From contig DIUS01000126.1 in assembly GCA_002423075.1 (NCBI GenBank), forward strand, positions 1-13,324: a stretch of DNA of 13,324 nucleotides, in the 5' to 3' direction. A program made the translations under genes and the position numbers. Within the stretch, counting starts at the first letter, position 1; every line of letters begins with the position of its first letter. The notes under the pieces are model-generated. The model did no database searches, was not told the origin of the DNA, and was given only the letters and a program-made list of their open reading frames with translations. Positions 5,473-12,077 of this stretch are shown here, one piece after another. The stretch is from Microbacteriaceae bacterium UBA6152. GTDB lineage: Bacteria; Actinomycetota; Actinomycetes; Actinomycetales; Microbacteriaceae.

Positions 5473-7503
5473 ATGTCGAACCCGTTCCTCGCGCCCAGCA
5501 CCCTGCCCTACCAACTGCCTCCGTTCGCCGAGATCACCGACGAGCACTACGCGCCCGCCATCGAGCAGGGCATGGCCGAGCAGCTCGCCGAGATTCAGAA
5601 CATCACGCGGCGGCGTGACATGCCGACCTTCGAGAACACGATGGTGCCGCTCGAGTCGAGCGGACAGCTGCTGACCCGAGTGCTACGGGTGTTCTACAAC
5701 AAGGCCTCGGCCGACTCGAGCGATTCGACGAATGCACTCGAAGAAGAGCTCGCGCCGAAACTCGCCGCCCACGAAGACGCCATCAAGCTCGACTCGGCGC
5801 TCTACTGGCGCATCGCCCAGGTGCACGAGCGACTCGACGAGCTGGGCCTGAACCCCGAGCAGCGCTACCTCGTCGAACGGCACTACACCGAGATGACCCT
5901 CGCGGGCGCCGGACTCGACGACGCGCAGAAGACGCGCTTGAGCGAACTCAACGCGCGCCTCTCGACGCTCACGACCAAGTTCGAGAAGAACCTGCTGGCC
6001 GACACGAACGAGCTCGCTATTGTCATCGACGACGCGGCCGAGCTCGACGGCCTCTCCCCCGGCGAGATCAGCGCCGCCAGCCAGGCGGCCGCCGACCGCA
6101 ACCTCAAGGGCAAGTACTTGATCACGCTGGTACTGCCGACCGGTCACCCGTGGCTGGAGAGCCTGACGAACCGCGCGGTGCGCGCGCGGGTCATGGCGGC
6201 ATCGCGCGCCCGTGGCAGCCGCGGCGGTGAGCACGACAACCGCGAGGTGCTGCTCGAGATCGTACGACTTCGTGCCGAGCGCGCCGAGCTGCTCGGCTTC
6301 GACAATCACGCCGCTTTCGTCACTGCAGACCAGACAGCGAAAACCCCCGCGAGAGTCGCCGAGATGCTCGATCGTCTCGCCCCGGCAGCCGCACGCAACG
6401 CCGCCGCCGAGCAGCAGAAGCTCGAGGCTCTCGCCGGCCACCCCATCGAGGCGCACGACTGGGCGTTCTACAACGAGAAGGTGCGTAAAGCCGACTACGA
6501 CGTCGACACGAGCGAGCTGCGCCCCTACTTCGAGGCCGAGCGCGTGCTGCAGCAGGGCGTCTTCGCGGCCGCGACCAAGGTGTACGGCATCACGTTCAGC
6601 GAGCGTACCGATCTCGTGGGCTACCACCCGGAGGTGCGAGTCTTCGAGGTGCGCAATGAGGAAGGAACCGAGCTGGGGCTCTACTTGCTCGACCTCTACA
6701 CCCGCGACAGCAAGCGCGGCGGCGCGTGGATGAACGAGCTCATCGGGCAGAACACGCTGCTCGAGCATCCGACGATCGTCACCAACAATCTCAACGTGCC
6801 GAAGCCCGCGGCGGGCGAGCCGACGCTCCTGACTTACGACGAAGTCAATACGTTCTTCCACGAGTTCGGGCATGCGCTGCACGGGCTCTTCGCGCACGTG
6901 ACCTACCCCCGCTTCACGGGCACGAACGTCTACCGCGACTTCGTCGAGTTTCCGAGCCAGGTCAATGAAATGTGGATGCTCTGGCCCGAGATCGTCAACG
7001 ACTACGCCGTGCACCACGTCACCGGCGAGCCGATTCCGGCCGAAGTGCTCGAGCGCGTGCGCGCCGCGCAGCTGTGGGGCGAGGGCTTCGCGACGAGCGA
7101 GTACCTCGCCGCGGCGCTGCTCGACCAGGCCTGGCACACGCTCAGCGCCGACGAGGCCGCAGCGGTGACGGATGTCGCCGCGTTCGAAGCCGCCGCCCTC
7201 GCGCGCGTGGGCCTCGACAACCCCGCGGTGCCGACCCGCTACAGCTCGACGTACTTCGCCCACACGTTCTCGGGCGGCTACGACGCCGGTTACTACAGCT
7301 ACATCTGGAGCGAAGTGCTCGACGCCGACACGGTGCAGTGGTTCGAGGAGAACGGCGGGCTGTCGCGCGCGAACGGCGACCGCTTCCGACAGTTCGTGCT
7401 CGGGCTCGGCGGCGCGGGCGACCCGCTCGACGCCTACCGCGCGTTCCGCGGGCGCGACGCGGTCATCGAGCCCCTGCTCGAGCGGCGCGGGCTCGTGGCC
7501 TAG
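5473..7503 (+). CDS. dcp: M3-family zinc metallopeptidase, peptidyl-dipeptidase Dcp type
   Basis: The 676-residue enzyme is a thimet-oligopeptidase-like (M3) zinc peptidase. Seen: the zinc-binding HEFGH at 463-467 and the third zinc ligand E492 in RDFVEFPSQ, followed by NEMW. The FVEFPSQ wording and total length near 680 match bacterial Dcp, which removes dipeptides from the C-terminus of short peptides in the cytoplasm; oligopeptidase A is the nearest alternative. The long N-terminal helical half (1 to about 230) and C-terminal catalytic half are complete, and there is no signal peptide. It is divergent from the ArsR-like regulator and shares its A/T-rich repeat-bearing promoter, so its expression is probably controlled by that protein. 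The signal sensed is unknown; a peptide or stress cue would be a guess. Confidence 0.95.
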   Translation: MSNPFLAPSTLPYQLPPFAEITDEHYAPAIEQGMAEQLAEIQNITRRRDMPTFENTMVPLESSGQLLTRVLRVFYNKASADSSDSTNALEEELAPKLAAHEDAIKLDSALYWRIAQVHERLDELGLNPEQRYLVERHYTEMTLAGAGLDDAQKTRLSELNARLSTLTTKFEKNLLADTNELAIVIDDAAELDGLSPGEISAASQAAADRNLKGKYLITLVLPTGHPWLESLTNRAVRARVMAASRARGSRGGEHDNREVLLEIVRLRAERAELLGFDNHAAFVTADQTAKTPARVAEMLDRLAPAAARNAAAEQQKLEALAGHPIEAHDWAFYNEKVRKADYDVDTSELRPYFEAERVLQQGVFAAATKVYGITFSERTDLVGYHPEVRVFEVRNEEGTELGLYLLDLYTRDSKRGGAWMNELIGQNTLLEHPTIVTNNLNVPKPAAGEPTLLTYDEVNTFFHEFGHALHGLFAHVTYPRFTGTNVYRDFVEFPSQVNEMWMLWPEIVNDYAVHHVTGEPIPAEVLERVRAAQLWGEGFATSEYLAAALLDQAWHTLSADEAAAVTDVAAFEAAALARVGLDNPAVPTRYSSTYFAHTFSGGYDAGYYSYIWSEVLDADTVQWFEENGGLSRANGDRFRQFVLGLGGAGDPLDAYRAFRGRDAVIEPLLERRGLVA

Positions 7504-7532
7504 CCGCACGCTGAGCGGCGCTGCTCTCCCCT
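7503..7532 (+). terminator. Weak terminator-like hairpin behind dcp
   Basis: GCCGC (7503-7507) and GCGGC (7515-7519) form a 5-bp stem that begins at the last base of the dcp stop codon. A pyrimidine-rich run (CTCTCCCCTTT) follows within 15 nt. The stem is short, so this is a weak call. Confidence 0.3.
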
Positions 7533-7819
7533 TTCGACGGTGGTCCAGATTGCGGCGCGAAATCACTCGATTCTCCTACGATGATGCTCTCGTCGGCTCC
7601 AATCATCTGGTCGGGCGAACCCGCCACGCCAGCGACCGTGGACCCGTTGACACGAGCGCCACGCGCGGAGTTGGCGAGAACGCGCTGTTGTGCCAGGGCT
7701 TACGCAGCAAGCTCGCGAACGACTCCGGCTCAGGTCCAGAACGGAGTCGCAATCTCGCCCAATCTCAACGGGAACTGCATCAAACCGAAGACGGTTCACT
7801 CAGCCAGCTAGCCGCATTG

Positions 7820-7983
7820 ACCTGATCACAGGTGTGGTCCTGGACCAAGGTTAACAGTGAGTAACGATCGTCTGCTGGAGGCCGTTCGCGGCTTGCCCAG
7901 GGCAAGCCACTGCGAGCAGGATGTTTGCGTAGCGAAGTATGGCTCAGGCTGTGGCACTCAGTAGCCACCGATGTTCCACATCG
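7820..7983. repeat. Cluster of five perfect inverted repeats
   Basis: In order: ACCTG-ATCA-CAGGT (7820-7833), TGGTCC-T-GGACCA (7835-7847), GGCTTGCCC-A-GGGCAAGCC (7890-7908), GTGGC-N8-GCCAC (7951-7968) and CGATGT-TCC-ACATCG (7969-7983). The third extends outward with TCGC (7886-7889) pairing to GCGA (7912-7915) across a 3-nt bulge, and CTGCT (7872-7876) with AGCAG (7915-7919) as a competing outer pairing. The last ends 47 bp before the lipoprotein ATG. A structured leader RNA, a small RNA or a set of protein sites are all compatible. Confidence 0.5.
7857..7964 (+). CDS. Possible 35-aa small protein
   Basis: A GTG start at 7857 has AAGG (7847-7850) 6 nt upstream and opens a 35-codon frame beginning MSNDRLLEAVRGLPRA and containing three cysteines (19, 24, 32). 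It overlaps the 19-bp palindrome, so the reading may be fortuitous. No family is recognised. A truncated gene remnant is as likely as a real small protein. Confidence 0.2.
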   Translation: MSNDRLLEAVRGLPRASHCEQDVCVAKYGSGCGTQ

Positions 7984-8030
7984 CAAACCGCCCAACTAAA
8001 CGACAGCGAAAGCGATACCGAAGGAAGAAG

Positions 8031-8771
8031 ATGACATCCATGAACGATCGCACCCGAACTCCCGCAATCCTGGCAATCGTTGCCTGCGCTAGCGTGGCAC
8101 TGGCTGGGTGCGCGGGACCTGCGCTGGGCGACATAGTTGGTCCAGACGAGATTGTTGGAGCAGAGCTCGAAGATCGCGAAGGGATCTGGCTCCCCGACCC
8201 CGAGTCTTTCGATGCCCACCAATTCCCGGAGTTCCCGAGTTCGGATGCCCAGAGGGAATGGGAGTCAATTCTGGAGGATGTGGCGGGTGTTCAACTCACC
8301 AAGCTCTTTGTCGATAACGGAACTCGACGCGAAGCAGTCTTGTCGGTCGGCGCAGAGTCGCAGCAGGACAACGTTTCGAGCGCAGTGAGCGAATCGGGGT
8401 CCGCACTACTCGTGTGGTACATCTCCGACGACAGCGGCACCAGTGCGTCTACAAACGAACTCGCTGACGCTGCCGTCTCGCTTTTCGGAGGTGAGGCATC
8501 ATCTGCGACAGAGACAGACTTTACGACCTCGGGAGGCATCCCAGCCACACTCGCACGGGTCACCATTGAGGGAGCAGGGCCCATTGTAGAAGGCGAAGCC
8601 ACTGTCTGCGTGGTCGCCGCCTCCGACGGAGCAGAGGGGTTGATCGCCATTGCGTTCCCGGCCGATCTCGCGACGAACAGCGGTTCCTTCGCCGAGGTCG
8701 ATGCCGATTGCACTTCTGTCGTCGTGGGTTTTGCGAACCGGGCGTCGCTGACGGAACCCGCGCTCGACTAG
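8031..8771 (+). CDS. Predicted lipoprotein of unknown function
   Basis: The 246-residue product begins with a lipoprotein signal peptide: Arg at 7 and 9, a hydrophobic core (about 11-25) and the lipobox LAGC with the lipidated cysteine at 27. It would be anchored on the outer face of the cytoplasmic membrane. The mature part is acidic, Ser/Ala/Gly-rich and has two further cysteines (193, 227) that could form a disulfide. I recognise no domain. ATG 8031 is chosen because AAGGAAG (8021-8027) precedes it; ATG 8040 is possible, and extending upstream would add a 20-residue Arg/Lys-rich head unlike a signal peptide. Codon use is more relaxed than in valS or dcp (ATA, CCA, GGA and GTT occur), suggesting an accessory or recently acquired gene. 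A second unknown gene follows on the same strand. Confidence 0.8.
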   Translation: MTSMNDRTRTPAILAIVACASVALAGCAGPALGDIVGPDEIVGAELEDREGIWLPDPESFDAHQFPEFPSSDAQREWESILEDVAGVQLTKLFVDNGTRREAVLSVGAESQQDNVSSAVSESGSALLVWYISDDSGTSASTNELADAAVSLFGGEASSATETDFTTSGGIPATLARVTIEGAGPIVEGEATVCVVAASDGAEGLIAIAFPADLATNSGSFAEVDADCTSVVVGFANRASLTEPALD

Positions 8772-8793
8772 CCCTTGACCTGTGGGGTCCACG

Positions 8794-8822
8794 CCGACAG
8801 GGTAGATGAGTCGCGATACATT
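8794..8822 (+). promoter_or_regulatory. Possible promoter of the membrane-protein gene
   Basis: CCGACA (8794-8799) and TACATT (8817-8822) are 17 bp apart and upstream of the gene that starts at 8890. Both boxes are imperfect. The lipoprotein gene and this gene could equally share one transcript. Confidence 0.25.
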
Positions 8823-8876
8823 CTCACTCCGTTAGCCTCAGCCCGCCGCTTACCCCGTAGTGCGTGCTCAGACCTT

Positions 8877-8884
8877 AGAGGGAG
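8877..8884 (+). promoter_or_regulatory. Ribosome-binding site that fixes a TTG start
   Basis: AGAGGGAG (8877-8884) lies 5 nt before TTG 8890. It is the strongest ribosome site in this part of the window, and it would lie inside the coding sequence if the upstream GTG at 8860 were used. Confidence 0.75.
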
Positions 8885-8889
8885 CTACC

Positions 8890-9621
8890 TTGACCTACTC
8901 AAGTGAGACGAACAAGTCTGAGAGCATTCAGCGTGCGGCGAGGCGAGGCCAAACGCTGGGCGTCGCCGGTCTCGTCCTGTGCTTCTTGATTCCCCCTGTC
9001 GGGCTCATGCTCTGCATCATCGCGCTCGGCGTTTCCCGTCAATCTGGCTTCAAGAACCGGCCTGGGCTGATCGGGCTCGTACTTACGCTGGTCGGGCATG
9101 CCCTCGTCGTCGCAGCCCTTCTCCTCCTCGATCCGCTGATGACGAACAGCGTGGTGCTCTCCACAGGAGGGGGAATTCCGGAGGGTGTGATCGGCCCCTT
9201 CGCGGGCTTGGCCATCATCATCATCATCATGGACGTGGGCGTCATCGTCATCACTCTGCTCGTGCGGGCTGTCTTCAGGTACGTTCTGAGACCTACCATC
9301 TTCAGAACAAGAACACGAACGGCGATCAGCCTCGCGATTCTGATCCCCATGGGTGCCTTTGCGATCTACATCTACCAGGATGAGCTGGTCGTCGTGCTCA
9401 GCGTCCTCGGCTCGATGCTCATGCTCAGCCTCCTGGGCATCATCGGCCTCGCACTCATGGGCGCGGGTTCTGCATCCGGTAGCACGACGAGCGTTCAACC
9501 TGGGCGCTACGGCGCGTCGAGGGAAACGTGCGCGCATGGAACTCCATGGTCCGAGTCGTGCTTGTTCTGTGAGCAAGACAAACAGGACGATCTCAAACGG
9601 GATTTGAATTTTCCGGGGTGA
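8890..9621 (+). CDS. Integral membrane protein with C-terminal Cys/His cluster
   Basis: From TTG 8890 the protein has 243 residues. It has a basic, Ser/Thr-rich head (1-20), then about five hydrophobic segments near 23-48, 60-80, 99-125, 145-162 and 165-190, then a polar tail. The first two resemble the paired segments of DUF4190-type membrane proteins, a tentative comparison. The tail holds C214-x-H216-x7-C224-x2-C227, a spacing suited to binding a zinc ion, inside an otherwise charged stretch. With a cytoplasmic N-terminus and five spans the tail would lie outside, unless the long first segment is a hairpin, so topology is open. The start follows from the ribosome site at 8877-8884; the GTG at 8860 would add ten residues and lacks such a site. 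It follows the lipoprotein gene in the low-bias block. Function unknown. Confidence 0.75.
   Translation: MTYSSETNKSESIQRAARRGQTLGVAGLVLCFLIPPVGLMLCIIALGVSRQSGFKNRPGLIGLVLTLVGHALVVAALLLLDPLMTNSVVLSTGGGIPEGVIGPFAGLAIIIIIMDVGVIVITLLVRAVFRYVLRPTIFRTRTRTAISLAILIPMGAFAIYIYQDELVVVLSVLGSMLMLSLLGIIGLALMGAGSASGSTTSVQPGRYGASRETCAHGTPWSESCLFCEQDKQDDLKRDLNFPG
9213..9230 (+). repeat. Short (CAT)6 microsatellite
   Basis: Six CAT units encode consecutive isoleucines in the third hydrophobic segment of the membrane protein (AIIIIIM). A change of unit number would keep the frame. Confidence 0.8.
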
Positions 9622-9629
9622 GCTCACCC
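9616..9629. terminator. 14-bp perfect palindrome over the stop codon
   Basis: GGGTGAGCTCACCC spans the stop codon (TGA, 9619-9621) of the membrane-protein gene. As RNA it gives a 5-bp stem with a 4-nt loop, without a T-tract. It may be a weak terminator or a protein site. Confidence 0.35.
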
Positions 9630-9910
9630 TCTGACAGCGATCTGGAGACCGAGGTGACGTACTCCGCGACCTGCTGAATGCCCAGGGCATGTTCGGGGCT
9701 CAGGTAACTGGTAGCCCTCGGGGCAAGCCCGCAAGCGCAGCCCCAGTCGCGCTCACATTGTCATCGGGGCTCCTTGTTCGAGCACTGTCACGCTATCGCC
9801 GGGTTGCGTGAGCGAGAGTCAGTGCACCAGCCGTGACCGCGGCAGCATCCTGGTTCCTTCGGCTACTGCATCGGCTGCTCGAGTAGCGCCGGTTGGTTGC
9901 TCAAGACGAC
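9622..9910. other. Non-coding convergent gap
   Basis: No supportable gene lies in these 289 bp between the membrane-protein gene (+) and the eis-like gene (-). It holds the palindrome ATGCCC-A-GGGCAT (9678-9690) and a GGGGC/GCCCC pairing (9720-9724 with 9740-9744). The core of the first palindrome is identical to that at 7894-7904. Confidence 0.5.
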
Positions 9911-11236
9911 TTAGAACCAGGTGCTGAGCCACGGCGCACGAGGCACGCGCAGCAGCGCGTCGAGGCGTGCGGCTGAGCCGGGCGACCCCTCGACGAGGCG
10001 GCCAGCAACCCGCAGCGCGTCGACTGGGGTGCCGCCGAGCAGCAGCGACCCGAGCGCCTCGACGCCGAGGTCAATGACGGCAGCGGTATGCGAGTGCTCG
10101 TCGTCTGCGGGCGTCACGGTCGCCACGCCGTCGGAGTCGGTGGCGAGCATCCACGGCCCCTGGGCGAAGCCGAGCGGATCAGTGACCCGCAGCAGCACCG
10201 TGTCAGACGCGGCGTAGCGGCGGGCCGAGAGAGCCGCGGGCACGTCGAGCACGCGCAGCCACAAGTGCTCGCGGCGCGCGACCGTCTGCACGGCCCGCGG
10301 GTTCGAGACGAGCCACGGCAGTGCTTCGTCGACCGGGCGCAGACCTGCTGTCACGGTGTTCACGAGATCGTGATCGAGCGCGTAGTGCCACAGCGCGAGG
10401 TACGCGTCGTCGGTCGCGGCGCACAAGTACTCGACGGTCAGGGTGTGGTCGGCGAAGTCGGCATCGTTCTCGGCCACCGAGTAGAGCACGAAACCCTGCG
10501 GCTCGCCGGCGGCGTCGTCGTAGCGAGCGGCGCGTAGCTTCGTGGCGTGCGAAGCGGTGCGGGTAGCGAGCGCGAAGCTCAGATTCCAGTGCAGGTCATC
10601 GAGCGGCACCTCACCGGCAGTGCGCTCATGCGCACGCTGCGCAACACCCGGTGCGAGCGAACGCAGCGCCGCTGCGCTGACTCGATGCACGCGGCCCGCC
10701 GGCAGGGGCACCGTGAACCGCAACCCTCGAGTGTCGACGCGGTAGTCGGCCACCTGGGTCGCCGGACCAAAGCCCCAGCGACCGTAGATCGTCGCTTCTG
10801 ACACGGTGAGCATCGCGAGGGGCAGCCCCGCCGCATGTGCCGCGCGCAACTCTCCCTCGAGCAAGGCGCGAGCGATGCCGCGCCGCCGGTGAGTGCTCGC
10901 GACAGATACCAGGCTGATCGCCCACGCCTCAGCACTACGGCCCTCGCCGAGAGAGACCGGTGAGCGCCACGAGGCGACCGTCGCGACGGGATGCTCGGGC
11001 TCGGCAACCGTCTCATCGCGCACCTCGATCACGCGCGCCGCCCCGAACCCCGCGCGGTACTCGGCGAGTTGCTCGGTCGTGAAGCCGTCGAAGTGGAAGC
11101 CGCGATACGCCGACTGCAACCAGCGGTCGAAAGCCGCCTCGTCAGAGACATCAAGCTGCGCGTACGCCAGACCCGTCGAGGCGAGCGCGTCGCGCGAGGT
11201 CTCGTCGAGCGGCAGGTCGTTGTGCGCGTGGGTCAT
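9911..11236 (-). CDS. eis: Eis-family GNAT N-acetyltransferase
   Basis: The 441-residue protein matches the Eis family: an N-terminal GNAT domain (to about 165), a second GNAT-like domain (about 166-330) and a C-terminal sterol-carrier-like domain. Seen: the acetyl-CoA loop THRRRGIAR (115-123), IYGRWGFGPA (150-159) with Tyr151 at the position of the catalytic general acid, and a chain ending in Phe441 (STWF), whose free carboxylate serves as the base in Mycobacterium Eis. Known members acetylate amines, including aminoglycosides and proteins; the natural substrate here is unknown, and resistance should not be assumed. The ATG is 22 nt after the preceding stop with no clear ribosome site, but TAGCCT (complement of 11243-11248) ends 6 nt before it, suggesting a leaderless start. 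Confidence 0.9.
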   Translation of the reverse strand: MTHAHNDLPLDETSRDALASTGLAYAQLDVSDEAAFDRWLQSAYRGFHFDGFTTEQLAEYRAGFGAARVIEVRDETVAEPEHPVATVASWRSPVSLGEGRSAEAWAISLVSVASTHRRRGIARALLEGELRAAHAAGLPLAMLTVSEATIYGRWGFGPATQVADYRVDTRGLRFTVPLPAGRVHRVSAAALRSLAPGVAQRAHERTAGEVPLDDLHWNLSFALATRTASHATKLRAARYDDAAGEPQGFVLYSVAENDADFADHTLTVEYLCAATDDAYLALWHYALDHDLVNTVTAGLRPVDEALPWLVSNPRAVQTVARREHLWLRVLDVPAALSARRYAASDTVLLRVTDPLGFAQGPWMLATDSDGVATVTPADDEHSHTAAVIDLGVEALGSLLLGGTPVDALRVAGRLVEGSPGSAARLDALLRVPRAPWLSTWF

Positions 11237-11242
11237 GCTGCC

Positions 11243-11248
11243 AGGCTA
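11243..11248 (-). promoter_or_regulatory. Leaderless -10 element of the eis-like gene
   Basis: TAGCCT on the minus strand ends 6 nt before ATG 11236, the same spacing seen at dcp. No clear -35 box was identified, and the gene could also be read through from upstream. Confidence 0.35.
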
Positions 11249-11258
11249 GCGAGCGCTG

Positions 11259-12077
11259 CTACTGCAGGCCGCGGCGCAGGGCTGCGACGGCGGCCTCGGC
11301 GGCATCCACCCCGTCGGCTGCGGCGCGCTGCTCGAGCGCTTCGGCCACGTCGGCCGGTAGCGTGAGCGCGAGGTGCCCGGCGTGCGCGGGGGCCGTGGCA
11401 TCAGCATCCTGCACCGCCCCGTCGACGACCGCGATCGCCGGCGCATCTTTCACGAAGATCGCCAGTACGGGAACGACCACGGTGCCGAGCACGTCGAGAA
11501 TGCCGACGACGCCGAAAAGCCGCCAGTACCACTCCTCGTTGCCGATGCCCGGAATCTCGCCCTCGCTCACGATCGGCAGGACGATCATGATCGCGACGAT
11601 CGAGATCATCACGAGCGTGATCATGAGGCCGATGCGGATGACCGCACGATGCCGCCCGGCAAGAAGCAACAGCAGGTTCGCATGCGCGAAGCTCACCGCG
11701 ATGACGCCCGCGGTCGCGAAAACCTTGAGCCACTCATCGATGTCGGTCGCGCTCCAGTCGCGCCAGATCAGCACGAGGCCGGTCACGAGCGTGATCGTGC
11801 TCGCGCCGAGACCCACAAACCCGACGAGGCGCATGGCGCGGTCGGCGATCGCGAGGTGGCAGAGTGCCGTGATGCTCGTCGCACCGAGCAGCAGCGTCGT
11901 CAGCACGATGCGAATCAGCGTCTCGCCGAAGTCGTTGCTCAGCAGGGCGATGATGCCCACGATCGCGGCGAGCGAGAACGAGCCGATGATGCCGTAGATC
12001 GCACCCTTGCGAGCGGCACCCACGCGAGCATCTCGGCGAGCGTCTGCGGCGGCGCTGCGAGTAGACGTAGCGGTCAT
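11259..12077 (-). CDS. Six-span membrane protein with ribbon-helix-helix-like tail
   Basis: The 272-residue protein has a basic head (1-24), six hydrophobic segments (about 26-47, 53-76, 83-105, 118-140, 146-170, 186-209), an acidic/Ala linker, and a tail at 234-271. The tail reads as a strand (HLALTLP) followed by two helices (ADVAEALEQRAAADGV and AAEAAVAALRRGL). That order resembles the ribbon-helix-helix fold of CopG/ParD-type proteins. An even number of spans and a positive head place both ends in the cytoplasm. The start ATG overlaps the stop of the BenE-family gene as ATGA, and AAAGGAG (complement of 12083-12089) lies 5 nt upstream. Translation is therefore coupled. I recognise no family for the membrane part. 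The tail could bind DNA, or serve only for dimerisation. Confidence 0.85.
   Translation of the reverse strand: MTATSTRSAAADARRDARVGAARKGAIYGIIGSFSLAAIVGIIALLSNDFGETLIRIVLTTLLLGATSITALCHLAIADRAMRLVGFVGLGASTITLVTGLVLIWRDWSATDIDEWLKVFATAGVIAVSFAHANLLLLLAGRHRAVIRIGLMITLVMISIVAIMIVLPIVSEGEIPGIGNEEWYWRLFGVVGILDVLGTVVVPVLAIFVKDAPAIAVVDGAVQDADATAPAHAGHLALTLPADVAEALEQRAAADGVDAAEAAVAALRRGLQ

Larger units (their letters stand above)
7504..8030. other. Non-coding, inverted-repeat-rich stretch
   Basis: The 527 bp between dcp and the lipoprotein gene hold no convincing gene. Open frames at about 7563-7811 on either strand have no ribosome site and Arg/Ser/Cys-rich translations. One minus-strand frame (about 7565-7790) reads more naturally but has two internal stops, so a decayed gene is possible. 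The right half (7820-7983) carries five perfect inverted repeats. Composition is closer to even than in the flanking genes. Confidence 0.55.

Noticed and set aside
5683..7566. A 627-codon open frame antisense to dcp
   Set aside because: Same GC-bias artefact; the dcp strand has the HEFGH zinc motif and full-length family match.
7563..7811. Open frames on both strands in the dcp-lipoprotein gap, including a minus-strand frame that reads like a decayed gene
   Set aside because: No ribosome site, no recognised family, and two in-frame stops in the most natural frame; noted only as a possible remnant.
7541..7847. TGGTCCAG (7541-7548) and CTGGACCA (7840-7847) as terminal inverted repeats of a roughly 300-bp element
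   Set aside because: Only 8 bp match, there is no target duplication or transposase, and the right copy is part of a local palindrome.
9213..9230. (CAT)6 as a phase-variable tract
   Set aside because: Trinucleotide changes keep the frame, and only isoleucine number in a membrane span would vary.
9911..11236. The eis-like gene as an aminoglycoside-resistance determinant
   Set aside because: Homology to Eis alone does not show resistance; promoter strength and substrate range are unknown and context gives no support.
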